Shown: in pieces, positions 22,670-30,283 of the stretch
Layout: every line of letters starts with the position of its first letter
How positions within the stretch are numbered: position 1 is the first letter of the stretch
From: CAWJEL01 sp964647255
GTDB taxonomy: Bacteria > Chloroflexota > Anaerolineae > CG2-30-64-16
DNA: 35,632 bases
Direction: 5' to 3'
Assembly: GCA_964647255.1 (NCBI GenBank)
Contig: CAZYGI010000039.1
Location: 1-35,632 of the forward strand
Made by a program: the position numbers and the translations under genes
Notes under the pieces: model-generated
Told to the model about the DNA's origin: nothing
What the model saw: the letters and a program-made list of their open reading frames with translations, nothing else
Database searches by the model: none

Positions 22670-22748
22670 GTCATTGCGAGGGCGAAAGCCCAAAGCAAGC
22701 TCAGCCACAGAACAGAGATTGCTGCAAGGCCGCGGCCCGCGCCATGAC
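22670..22748. repeat. second nested palindromic repeat, intergenic
   Basis: Outer arms GTCATTGCGAGGG (22670-22682) and CCCGCGCCATGAC (22736-22748) match at 11 of 13 bases. Inner arms AGCAAGCTC (22694-22702) and GAGATTGCT (22715-22723) match at 8 of 9. The architecture (GTCAT...GAG outside, AAGC..CTC inside) is the same as in the element at 15388-15494. Confidence 0.65.
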
Positions 22749-22835
22749 CGGCACGGCCACCCGCCGGCTATGCGGTTGACCGACGACCACACGTATCCTT
22801 TTGGCGCGCCGTGCGTTTGCACTATCGAGGCACCC

Positions 22836-23414
22836 ATGCAAGACGTCTGCACCGATGCCGAAATGCTTTGCCTGCTCAAGGACGCGCAGAACGGCATGCC
22901 GGCCGCTTACGATCGCCTGTACACCCTTTACGCCGATAAACTGTTCCGCTTCCTGCTTGTACGCACGGGCCAACGCGAAGCCGCCGAAGACCTGGTCGCC
23001 GACACCTTCGTGCGGCTCATCCAGGCATTGCCTCGCTTTCGCGTCAACGCGGAACGCCCGGTCGCGTCCTTTTCAGCCTGGCTGTACCGGGTCGCCGGCA
23101 ACCTGGCGGCCGACTGGGGCCGGCGACAAGGGCATCGCCGACACGCCGACTTGTCCGATCACGCTCATCTGGTTGAGCCGGCCCCATCCCCTTTCCAGCG
23201 TGTGGCGGCCGCGGAAGAGGAACAGTTGATTGCGGTGGCGCTGGCGCAGCTCGGCGAAGAACAGCAGACGGTGCTGCTCTATCGGTTCGGCGAGCGTTAC
23301 AGCGCGCAGCGTGCGGCCGAGCTGATGGGCAAGACCGAGGGCGCGATCAAGGCGCTCCAGCACCGCGCCCTCGGCAATTTGCGCCGCATCCTGGGGGCGG
23401 CGGCCCACCAGTGA
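22836..23414 (+). CDS. ECF-type RNA polymerase sigma factor
   Basis: This 192-residue sigma-70-family factor has only regions 2 and 4. Region 2 (about 20-90) includes YDRLYTLYADKLFRFLLVRTG, the DLVADTFVRLIQALPRF helix and the DNA-melting stretch FSAWLYRVAGNLAADWGRR. Region 4 (about 128-185) has LGEEQQTVLLYRFGERYSAQRAAELMGKTEGAIKALQHRAL, the helix-turn-helix that reads the -35. The open frame starts at 22497, but ATG 22836 has GAGG five bases before it and gives the normal length. It is followed by a membrane-anchored protein in the position of an anti-sigma factor. It diverges from the PotD-like operon. The genes it controls are unknown. Confidence 0.92.
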   Translation: MQDVCTDAEMLCLLKDAQNGMPAAYDRLYTLYADKLFRFLLVRTGQREAAEDLVADTFVRLIQALPRFRVNAERPVASFSAWLYRVAGNLAADWGRRQGHRRHADLSDHAHLVEPAPSPFQRVAAAEEEQLIAVALAQLGEEQQTVLLYRFGERYSAQRAAELMGKTEGAIKALQHRALGNLRRILGAAAHQ

Positions 23415-23451
23415 AAGCGCCGGGATCGGCCTGCATTCCGATGCAAGAACG

Positions 23452-24369
23452 ATGAAGAACACACACTCGAGCCCCCAACCTGTACGCAGCCAGGAAGAGG
23501 CGTTGGCATCCTGCCTCGATGATTTAGAGGCAGGAGCAACGCCGGCGCAGTGCCTGGCCCGCTTCCCGGAATATGCTGCGCAATTGGAACCGCTGCTGGC
23601 AACCGCGGCCCGATTGGGCGTACAGTCCTGGCCGGGCCTGTCGCCCGCGGCGCGGGTGCGCGGGCGCGAACGGATGCACGCCGCCGTTGGCCGGGCCGAA
23701 GCACGGCGTTTGATCTGGCGCCCTCTGTGGCGCCAACTGGCAGTGGCGGTCCTACTCGTGATCCTGGCGGCGGGCGCCTGGCTCGCGTGGCCAGGCCGGC
23801 AGGGGACGCTGGGCGGCCGCCCCACCGCCTCGCCGCTTTCCACGGGCGTCGCGCCCGTTTCGAGCCCCACCCCGACCGCTACAGCAACGTCCGCGGTCTC
23901 GGCCACGCTGACAGCAACCGCTTCACCGGCCGCGCCTGCCGGGCCGAAAGGCGAGACGGTCCCCCCCACAGCCTCACCCGTTAGCACGATGCGCGCCACG
24001 GCCACGCCGGCCGCCGCGGCGTCTCGCACACCCGCACCGCTCGGAAAACCGGAAGCGACCCAGGAGCCGGAAGCAACAGACACGGCACAACCGACCGCTG
24101 CGCCGCGGGCGACTACCGCCCCCCGACCCACAGCCACGCCGGAAGCATCCGATACGCCGGAGCCTGCGCAGACGGTGGCCCTCACGCACACGCCTGAACC
24201 GACGGAAATCCAAGAGCCAGCGGAAACACCGAAGCCGGCGGAAACATTGAAGCCAAGCGAAACTCCAAGACAAACAGCGACCCATGAACCCACCGAGACG
24301 CCGAAACCTAGAGAAAGCCTGGAACCGAACGAGACGCCTGGAACGCAGAAACCGGCTGAACGCGGTTGA
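23452..24369 (+). CDS. membrane-anchored Thr/Pro/Glu-rich protein, possible anti-sigma factor
   Basis: This 305-residue protein has an N-terminal cytoplasmic part of about 90 residues (QEEALASCLDDLEAGATPAQCLARFPEYAAQLEPLL), one transmembrane helix at about 96-113 (LAVAVLLVILAAGAWLAW) and a tail of about 190 residues. The tail is low in complexity: first Thr/Ala/Pro, then degenerate ETPKPxE-type units to the end. The first part resembles the short cytoplasmic domain often encoded after ECF sigma genes in Chloroflexota. It lacks the H-x3-C-x2-C zinc motif of ZAS anti-sigma factors. It lies 37 bases after the sigma gene. Sigma binding is inferred from position; the tail would span the cell wall. 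Confidence 0.65.
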   Translation: MKNTHSSPQPVRSQEEALASCLDDLEAGATPAQCLARFPEYAAQLEPLLATAARLGVQSWPGLSPAARVRGRERMHAAVGRAEARRLIWRPLWRQLAVAVLLVILAAGAWLAWPGRQGTLGGRPTASPLSTGVAPVSSPTPTATATSAVSATLTATASPAAPAGPKGETVPPTASPVSTMRATATPAAAASRTPAPLGKPEATQEPEATDTAQPTAAPRATTAPRPTATPEASDTPEPAQTVALTHTPEPTEIQEPAETPKPAETLKPSETPRQTATHEPTETPKPRESLEPNETPGTQKPAERG

Positions 24370-24470
24370 AGCGCAGTGGGTCATGCGCCGATATCTCGAT
24401 TCCTGCAAGCGCCAGCCATGCAGAATTGAAGACCTGTTTCAGACACAGCGTGAATGAATGGAGGAAGATC

Positions 24471-26090
24471 GTGAAAAAGAAACGAATCTGGATGGAACAG
24501 AGAGGGTCATGGTTCGACGGCATCCGGCTCATGGCCGCAGTGCTCTTGCTCGCCGCGGCGGCCTCCGGCGCCTGGATCGCCCTGCGTCCCGAAAAGGCGA
24601 TCGCACAAAGCCCAAACCCCACCCCGGCGGCCGCTCCGGCGTCCAGCCCGACAGACGCGGCGTACAAGATCATCGGCTGGAACGACCTGGGCATGCACTG
24701 CATGAACGAGAGCTTCGCCAACCTGGCCGTGCTGCCGCCCTACAACACCCTGTGGGCGCAGGTGGTGCGGCAGGGAGCGACCCCCCAGATCGTGACAAAC
24801 AACGTGACCGTCGAGTACAGCATCGTGGACAACACGTACTCGGCGGGCAAAACCAATTTCTGGCAGTACGCCAAGCAGCTCTTCGGCGTGGATCTGGCGC
24901 CGAATGTCGGCCTGAAGGGGGCCACGCTCGCCGGGGAGATGCACCCGTCCGGCGATCACTTCGTCATCGAGGGGGTCCCGCTGACGCCATACCGGGACAG
25001 CGCGCCGCAGCCCGGCCCGCAGAATTGGTACCCCTACCAGTTGGCTCACCTGGTTGCAAAAGACAGCGTCACCGGCCAGGTGCTGGCGGAAACCACCACG
25101 GTCGCGCCGGTCTCCACAGAGATGCGCTGCGACACGTGTCATGCTGATGGCATGCAAGAAGGGATCCGCACCGGAAATGTCGAGACCAATATCTTGACGC
25201 TGCATGATAAAGAGGAAGGCACCAGTCTGATGGGCTCCCGGCCGGTGCTGTGCGCCTCCTGTCACGGCTCGAACGCGCTGGGTGCGCCAGGTAAGCCGGG
25301 CCTCCCGAACCTCTCGCGCGCGATGCACGCAAAACACGCGCTCGGCGGCAGCAACAGCGCTGCGGCATTTGCTGCATCCGCGCAGGCGCTCCTGAGCGGC
25401 AAGGCCTCGACCCCTGCGATTTCGCCGAGCGAGGGCACCAATAACTGTTACCTGTGCCATCCCGGCCAACAGACGCAGTGCTTGCGCGACGTGATGTATG
25501 CCAAAGGCGTCACCTGCATCAACTGTCATGGTAACACAGCCGCCGTGGCAAACCCGGCCCGGCGGCCCTGGATTGACCTGCCGCGCTGCGGCAACTGCCA
25601 CGCGGCGCAATATGCGGAGAACCCCGGCAAACGCTACCGCGATTCGGTGGGGCACGGCGGCCTGTACTGCGAATCGTGTCACGGCAGCCCGCACGCCATC
25701 CTGCCCACGATCCAACAGAACGATAACATCCAAAACATCGCGCTCCAGGGCCATCCCGGCACGCTCGACACCTGCACCGTTTGCCATGCGCAGGTTCCGG
25801 CCGGCCCGGGCCCGCACGGCATCGTGTCAGAGGTGACCACGACACCGACCGCCACGGCAACGCAGACTCAGACGCCGCGGCCGACGGCTTCCCCGACCGC
25901 CACGGCAACGCCCACGACAACGCCGGGAATGACGGTGACACCCACACAGACTGCCGCAACACCCACGGACACGCCAACCCTCACGCCAACGGCGACGCCA
26001 ACGAAGACGCCGACGAAGACCCGCGGCCACAGCTATCTGCCGATGCTGATGCACGCGAGGGGTGAGGATTCAAGCCGGCCCACACGCTGA
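24471..26090 (+). CDS. secreted seven-heme cytochrome c
   Basis: This 539-residue protein has an N-terminal signal or anchor helix (about 16-36) and an AQSPNPTPAAAPASSPT linker. A block with WNDLGMHCMNE and LPPYNTLWAQVV follows, then seven CxxCH heme sites (CDTCH, CASCH, CYLCH, CINCH, CGNCH, CESCH, CTVCH) between about residues 222 and 440. A Thr/Pro-rich tail ends in SYLPMLMHAR plus 10 residues. It should carry electrons outside the membrane. The frame opens at 24366, but GTG 24471 follows GGAGG by six bases and gives the lysine-rich signal start. It is the third gene after the sigma factor, 101 bases from the anchored protein. The partner oxidase or reductase is not in the window. Confidence 0.88.
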   Translation: MKKKRIWMEQRGSWFDGIRLMAAVLLLAAAASGAWIALRPEKAIAQSPNPTPAAAPASSPTDAAYKIIGWNDLGMHCMNESFANLAVLPPYNTLWAQVVRQGATPQIVTNNVTVEYSIVDNTYSAGKTNFWQYAKQLFGVDLAPNVGLKGATLAGEMHPSGDHFVIEGVPLTPYRDSAPQPGPQNWYPYQLAHLVAKDSVTGQVLAETTTVAPVSTEMRCDTCHADGMQEGIRTGNVETNILTLHDKEEGTSLMGSRPVLCASCHGSNALGAPGKPGLPNLSRAMHAKHALGGSNSAAAFAASAQALLSGKASTPAISPSEGTNNCYLCHPGQQTQCLRDVMYAKGVTCINCHGNTAAVANPARRPWIDLPRCGNCHAAQYAENPGKRYRDSVGHGGLYCESCHGSPHAILPTIQQNDNIQNIALQGHPGTLDTCTVCHAQVPAGPGPHGIVSEVTTTPTATATQTQTPRPTASPTATATPTTTPGMTVTPTQTAATPTDTPTLTPTATPTKTPTKTRGHSYLPMLMHARGEDSSRPTR

Positions 26091-26098
26091 GCCGCCAT

Positions 26099-26146
26099 AC
26101 AAGAAAACGTCTCCTGAGCCGGCCGGCTCAGGAGACGTTTTCTTGT
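26099..26146. terminator. perfect 48-bp palindrome, bidirectional terminator
   Basis: The left arm 26099-26122 and right arm 26123-26146 are exact reverse complements of 24 bases with no spacer. The stem core is GC-rich and each side ends in TTTTCTTGT on its own strand, so it can stop both the cytochrome transcript and the convergent SBP transcript. Confidence 0.9.
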
Positions 26147-26175
26147 GTTCGGCGCGTTTCGCCGCTCAGCGTCGC

Positions 26176-27969
26176 CTACGGCGTCTTCCAATACTTCAGG
26201 TGTGGCGCGCCGAACTGCGGGAAGTCGAACTCGACCGCCGCCTTCACAAGCACGGTGCGGTCGTAGAACTGCAGCGGCACGACGACCACCAGATCGTTCA
26301 GCAGGATGCCCTCAGCTTGCTGGTACAGCGCCAGGCGGCGGGTCTCGTCCCGCTCCGCGCGAGCGCTCGCGAGCAGATCCTCGTACTCCTCCGACTGCCA
26401 GCCGGTGTACTGAAACGCCGACTTTGGTCCGAAGACCACATCCAGCAGGGACGACGGATCGGGGTAATCAAGCACCCAGCCCATGCGATACAGGTTGTAG
26501 GAACACGCCGCAGGAGATTTGGTCGCGCCGGCTCGATTGGGCTTGTTGCACGCGTCCAGGCTGTCGCGATAGACCGCCCACGGCGCGGAAACCAGGCGCA
26601 CCGGGATGCCGACTTCCTCCAGCATTGCGCCAACCGCCTTGAAAAGCGCCTCGTTGTTGCCTTCGCGGTTGAACCACAGCTCCACCGGCGGGATGGGTTT
26701 GCCGGGGCCGAATCCGGCCTCGGTCAGCGATTCGCGCGCGGCCGCCGGATCGTAGGGAATGCCCAGCTCGGGCGTCTCCTGGTGCCCCGGCACGCCGGGC
26801 GGGATCAACGTCTGCGCGGGGAGATGCCACGGCTGCTTGAGCACTTCTTCGATCAATTTCTTGCGGTCAATGGCGCTGGCAACGGCCCGGCGCACGTTGA
26901 CAGCCGCGGTTGGACCGGATTGCGTGTTTAGGCCCAGATAGCTCACACCCGGCTGCACCAGTACATGGAGCTCCTGCTTAAACGCCGGGTCGGCCTCGAT
27001 CCGTGCGGTCTCGGCGGCCGGGAAATCAGCCACCTGCAAATCGCCGGCTTCGTACAACGCAAGCTGTTTTGCAGCATCGGGCGCCACGCGGAACTCGATC
27101 CGCTCGACCGCGACCGCAGCGGCGTTCCAGTAGGCCGGATTCTTCACCAGGGTCAGCGACTTGCCGGGGACCTTCTCCGCCACCAGATAGGCGCCGTTGA
27201 CGACCGGCGCGGCCGGCAGGGTGGTGCTGAGGGGCGCCGTGCCGGTGATCGCCTGGGCAGGCGGCGGCGCAGCAGGCCAGAAGACCGGCAGTGCCAGAAG
27301 CTGCGGCAGGTGCGCGGCCGGCTGCGCCAGCACAATACGCAGCGTCAGATCATCCACCGCCTGCACGCCGATCTTCTTGCAGTCGGCCGCGTCGCCGCTG
27401 GCGTAATCACGAGCGCCCTGCACCGGTGCGATGTCCGTCAGGAGATAGTAGTAGGGGCTGCCGACCGTGGGATCCAGCAGGCGGCAGACGCCGTTCACGT
27501 AATCGCGGGCCATCACCGGCTGGCCGTCCGACCAGGTCATCCCGGCGCGCAGCGTCACCGTGTACGTTTTGCTGTCGGCCGAGGCCGTGAACGCGGTCGC
27601 CGCGGCCGGCGCGGTGGAGCCGTCGCCGCGCAGATCGAACAGCCCTTCGTAGAGCTGCGCTGCGACGAGCTCGCTGACCTCATCCTGCGCGATCTGCGGG
27701 TCAAGGCTGGCCGGCTCACCCGTGATCGGGTAAACGAGCGTCCCCGGCGCCGCGTTGATCACCGACGCATAGGTCGGCGTCGGGATCGGGGTGGCCGTGA
27801 CCACCACCGTCTTCTCGACCTCGCGCGTCACTTCCACGATCCGCGTCTCGACCGCTGGCGCGACGGCAGTTGGGTTTTCAGCCGCCTTCGGAGTTTTTGC
27901 CGTGCACCCGGCCATGGCCAGCAGCCCCACAAACAGCGCCGCGCCGCATTTCAGCAATAGGTTCTTCAA
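26176..27969 (-). CDS. oligopeptide-type ABC binding lipoprotein (SBP_bac_5), lone
   Basis: This 597-residue binding protein has a lipoprotein signal (LLAMAGC, Cys22) and then a linker rich in Val/Glu/Thr (ETRIVEVTREVEKTVVV) and Pro. The SBP_bac_5 domain of peptide and nickel importers follows: LVYPITGEPASLDPQ, YEGLFDL, MTWSDGQPVMARDYVNGV, NVRRAVASAIDRKKLIEEVL and YRMGWVLDYPDPSSLLD. The start is TTG at 27969, preceded by AAGGGG. It has its own promoter and terminator and no permease genes of its own, so it probably supplies the Dpp-type channel encoded just upstream. The ligand could be a peptide or another small molecule. Confidence 0.9.
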   Translation of the reverse strand: MKNLLLKCGAALFVGLLAMAGCTAKTPKAAENPTAVAPAVETRIVEVTREVEKTVVVTATPIPTPTYASVINAAPGTLVYPITGEPASLDPQIAQDEVSELVAAQLYEGLFDLRGDGSTAPAAATAFTASADSKTYTVTLRAGMTWSDGQPVMARDYVNGVCRLLDPTVGSPYYYLLTDIAPVQGARDYASGDAADCKKIGVQAVDDLTLRIVLAQPAAHLPQLLALPVFWPAAPPPAQAITGTAPLSTTLPAAPVVNGAYLVAEKVPGKSLTLVKNPAYWNAAAVAVERIEFRVAPDAAKQLALYEAGDLQVADFPAAETARIEADPAFKQELHVLVQPGVSYLGLNTQSGPTAAVNVRRAVASAIDRKKLIEEVLKQPWHLPAQTLIPPGVPGHQETPELGIPYDPAAARESLTEAGFGPGKPIPPVELWFNREGNNEALFKAVGAMLEEVGIPVRLVSAPWAVYRDSLDACNKPNRAGATKSPAACSYNLYRMGWVLDYPDPSSLLDVVFGPKSAFQYTGWQSEEYEDLLASARAERDETRRLALYQQAEGILLNDLVVVVPLQFYDRTVLVKAAVEFDFPQFGAPHLKYWKTP

Positions 27970-28019
27970 AATAACCCCTTGTCGGTTGGAAAACGATAGC
28001 TGCCCTCATTCGCGGGCAC

Positions 28020-28048
28020 AGTTTAGCATAGCGGCGATACACCGTCAA
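28020..28048 (-). promoter_or_regulatory. promoter of the lone SBP_bac_5 gene
   Basis: The minus strand shows TTGACG (28043-28048), 17 bases and TAAACT (28020-28025), with TGC before the -10. The spacer end and -10 share CGCTATGCTA with the dppD promoter at 34308-34336. The leader is about 44 bases. Confidence 0.75.
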
Positions 28049-28076
28049 CCATCCCCAAGGTTCGGCATATACAAGA

Positions 28077-28115
28077 TGGCAACGAAAAGGGGAAGGGGCG
28101 TCGCGCCCCTTCCCC
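28077..28115 (-). terminator. rho-independent terminator of the dpp cluster
   Basis: A 12-bp perfect GC-rich stem (28089-28100 with 28104-28115) and a 3-base loop are followed on the minus strand by TTTTCGTT. It lies 41 bases past the dppC stop. Confidence 0.9.
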
Positions 28116-28156
28116 CAAATGACGGTTGCCTCGCTATTGAGGTCCTAGCCGCCGAA

Positions 28157-29146
28157 TCACTCCGTCCCCGCCAACCGCGGATCCAGTGCGTCGCGCAGGC
28201 CGTCGCCTACATAGTTGAACGCCAGCACCACCAACGCCACGCAGATCGCCGGCGCCAGCAGCACCCAGGGCTGCGCATTGAGCGCAGCCTGGCCGTCCAA
28301 CATCTCGGCGCCCCAACTGGTGATGAAGATAGCCCTGGGATCGGTGGCCGGGGTCAGGCCGATGCCCAGGTAGCCCAGGACAGCCTCCGTGATAATCATC
28401 GCCGGGATGCGAAATGCCGTCGAGATGATGATCGGGCCAAGCGTGTTGGGCAGCAGATGCTTGAGCATAATGCGCGTGCTGCTTGCGCCGATCATCCGGC
28501 CCGCCTCAACAAACTCCTTCTCCTTGAGCGACAGCACCTGCCCGCGCACCAACCGGGCCAACCCCACCCAGTTAACCAACGAGAGGGCAACGAACAACAG
28601 CACCAACCCGTTGAGCAATCGCCCAATCGGCGTATCGCGCAGCGCAGCCATCACGATGATAAAGAACAGCAGGTCGGGGAAGGCGTAAATGATGTCGGCG
28701 AAGCGCATGAGCAGGTTGTCTACCTGTCCCCCACGGTATCCGGCCAACAAGCCGAGTGACACACCGACAATCAGAATGATCAAGGTCGGAATGATGCCCA
28801 CGACCATCGAGACGCGCGCGCCATAAATTGTCCGGCTGAGCACGTCGCGGCCCAGGGTGTCGGTGCCCAGGAGGAACTTCGCCTCGCCCGCCTTGCCGGT
28901 CGGCCCCTTTGTGACCCACGCCGGCGGCAAATAGCCCTTGCCATCGTTGATCTTCAAGGGGTTTTGCGGTGCGATCACTGGGGCAAAAACAGCAACGATC
29001 ACAAAGAGCAGCAGCACGATCGCACTGATGACGGTGGCCCGGTTTCGCACCAGGCGATGCAAGGCGTCGCGCCACAACGACCGCGGCGGTCGGCTGATGA
29101 TCTGCGAAAGCATGATCTCCTGGGCAGTCGGGGCTTGTACGGTCAT
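28157..29146 (-). CDS. dppC: peptide ABC importer permease, DppC-like
   Basis: This 329-residue inner-membrane permease of the DppC/OppC type has a first helix at about 38-58, an external loop ending in FLLGTDTLGRDVLSRTIYGAR (the DppC signature) and five further helices. The EAA loop is EAGRMIGASSTRIMLKHLLPNTL, which contacts the ATPases. It ends in NYVGDGLRDALDPRL, the standard family C-terminus. It starts six bases after the dppB stop and is the last gene before the terminator. The loop before the GTD motif is longer than in the E. coli proteins, as is common in relatives from this phylum. The transported compound is most likely an oligopeptide, not proven by sequence. Confidence 0.93.
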   Translation of the reverse strand: MTVQAPTAQEIMLSQIISRPPRSLWRDALHRLVRNRATVISAIVLLLFVIVAVFAPVIAPQNPLKINDGKGYLPPAWVTKGPTGKAGEAKFLLGTDTLGRDVLSRTIYGARVSMVVGIIPTLIILIVGVSLGLLAGYRGGQVDNLLMRFADIIYAFPDLLFFIIVMAALRDTPIGRLLNGLVLLFVALSLVNWVGLARLVRGQVLSLKEKEFVEAGRMIGASSTRIMLKHLLPNTLGPIIISTAFRIPAMIITEAVLGYLGIGLTPATDPRAIFITSWGAEMLDGQAALNAQPWVLLAPAICVALVVLAFNYVGDGLRDALDPRLAGTE

Positions 29147-29152
29147 AGCAAC

Positions 29153-30148
29153 TCAGTCTCCTACCTTGATGCGCGGGTCGAGGAACCCATAGACCAGATC
29201 TACGGACAAATTGGCGATCGCTACCAGGAAGGCATAGATCAGCACGGTGCCCATGATCATCGAGTAGTCCCGCTGCCCGATGGACGTGACAAATGCGCGT
29301 CCCATACCGGGGAAGGAGAACATCTGCTCGATGATGAACGACCCCGTCACCAGCCCAGCCAGCGCAGGGCCAAGGATCGTTACCACGGGGATCAAGGCGT
29401 TGCGCAGCATGTGCCGGATGATCACCACACGCTCTGACAGGCCTTTAGCGCGCGCTGTCCGAATGTAATCCTGCTGCATCACTTCCAGCAAGGTGGAGCG
29501 GGTCAGGCGTGCGATATAGGCAAAGGTGCCGAACCCAAGGATGATTGCCGGGATCAGCCATGCGGTGGGGTTGGTCCAACTTTGTTGTACGATTTTGATC
29601 ATCTTCAGCCGGCTGGCAAAGAGGATGATCAAAAAGATCGCCAACACGAAGTTGGGGATGGAAATCCCGATCGTGGAAATAAAGAGCGTAATATAGTCAA
29701 TGATCGTGTTGCGATTCAGCGCGGCAATCACGCCCAACGGGATGCCAAACACAACGGCGAAGAGCACTGCCAACAAGCCAAGCCGGGCCGAATAGCCGGC
29801 CTTGCTGTACCAGAACGGCTTGCCTTCCGGCGCCTTGAACAGGATATCCTGCACATTCTGGCCACGTTGGCGGTAGGATGGCCCCAGATCGCCCCGCAGC
29901 ACCCCCCCGATGTAGCCAAAAAACTGGCTATCGAGTGGGTTGCCGCCCTTTGTATTGAAGAAGAGGGGCTTATCCAGGCCAAACTTCGTGTTAAGCAGCT
30001 CCTGGGTGCGCTTATCCACCTGGCGCGCTTCCAGGTCACGATCCCACGGGCCGCCGGGCGCCGAATGCATCAATGTGAAAGTAATCAGCGCCACAAAGAA
30101 GAGCACCGGGATCAGCCAGAAGATGCGGCGAACGACATAAGTCAACAT
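29153..30148 (-). CDS. dppB: peptide ABC importer permease, DppB-like
   Basis: This 331-residue permease has a first helix IFWLIPVLFFVALITFTLMH (about 9-28) and the external segment with PGGPWD. The coupling loop EVMQQDYIRTARAKGLSERVVIIRHMLRNALIPV is the DppB signature. FSFPGMGRAFVTSIGQRDYSMIMG near the end is the conserved C-terminal block. The open frame begins at 30211 inside a hairpin; ATG 30148 (MLTYVVRRIFW) is the natural start. The insert PLFFNTKGGNPLDSQFF in the first external loop is typical of relatives from Gram-positive and Chloroflexota species. It is separated from the SBP gene by two strong hairpins, so its transcript level may be lower. Confidence 0.93.
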   Translation of the reverse strand: MLTYVVRRIFWLIPVLFFVALITFTLMHSAPGGPWDRDLEARQVDKRTQELLNTKFGLDKPLFFNTKGGNPLDSQFFGYIGGVLRGDLGPSYRQRGQNVQDILFKAPEGKPFWYSKAGYSARLGLLAVLFAVVFGIPLGVIAALNRNTIIDYITLFISTIGISIPNFVLAIFLIILFASRLKMIKIVQQSWTNPTAWLIPAIILGFGTFAYIARLTRSTLLEVMQQDYIRTARAKGLSERVVIIRHMLRNALIPVVTILGPALAGLVTGSFIIEQMFSFPGMGRAFVTSIGQRDYSMIMGTVLIYAFLVAIANLSVDLVYGFLDPRIKVGD

Positions 30149-30179
30149 AGGCGCCACTCCCAGAGAGGGCTTTTGATGG

Positions 30180-30211
30180 ATGAGACCGGCGTTCGAGGAC
30201 GCCGGTCTCAT
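30180..30211. repeat. 13-bp hairpin before dppB
   Basis: ATGAGACCGGCGT (30180-30192) and ACGCCGGTCTCAT (30199-30211) are exact inverted copies around a 6-base loop, 31 bases upstream of the dppB ATG. There is no T tract on the minus strand. Confidence 0.7.
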
Positions 30212-30234
30212 AGCGTCTTTAGAGCATAACTTGG

Positions 30235-30272
30235 GCAGTAACCCATCTTCTTGCGAGAAGATGGGTTACTGC
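30235..30272. repeat. 17-bp hairpin after the SBP gene, attenuator-like
   Basis: GCAGTAACCCATCTTCT (30235-30251) and its exact complement (30256-30272) form a 17-bp stem with the loop TGCG, starting 11 bases past the binding-protein stop. It could block 3' exonucleases or reduce read-through into dppB. Confidence 0.8.
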
Positions 30273-30283
30273 TTCACACGTTG

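Noticed and set aside
23073..24293. A 406-codon minus-strand frame rich in Gly/Val/Ser repeats
   Set aside because: It is the complement of the Thr/Pro-rich tail and the sigma gene; the repeats only mirror that tail.
24507..25817. A 436-codon minus-strand frame
   Set aside because: It is antisense to the cytochrome gene. The seven CxxCH motifs on the plus strand show which strand is coding.
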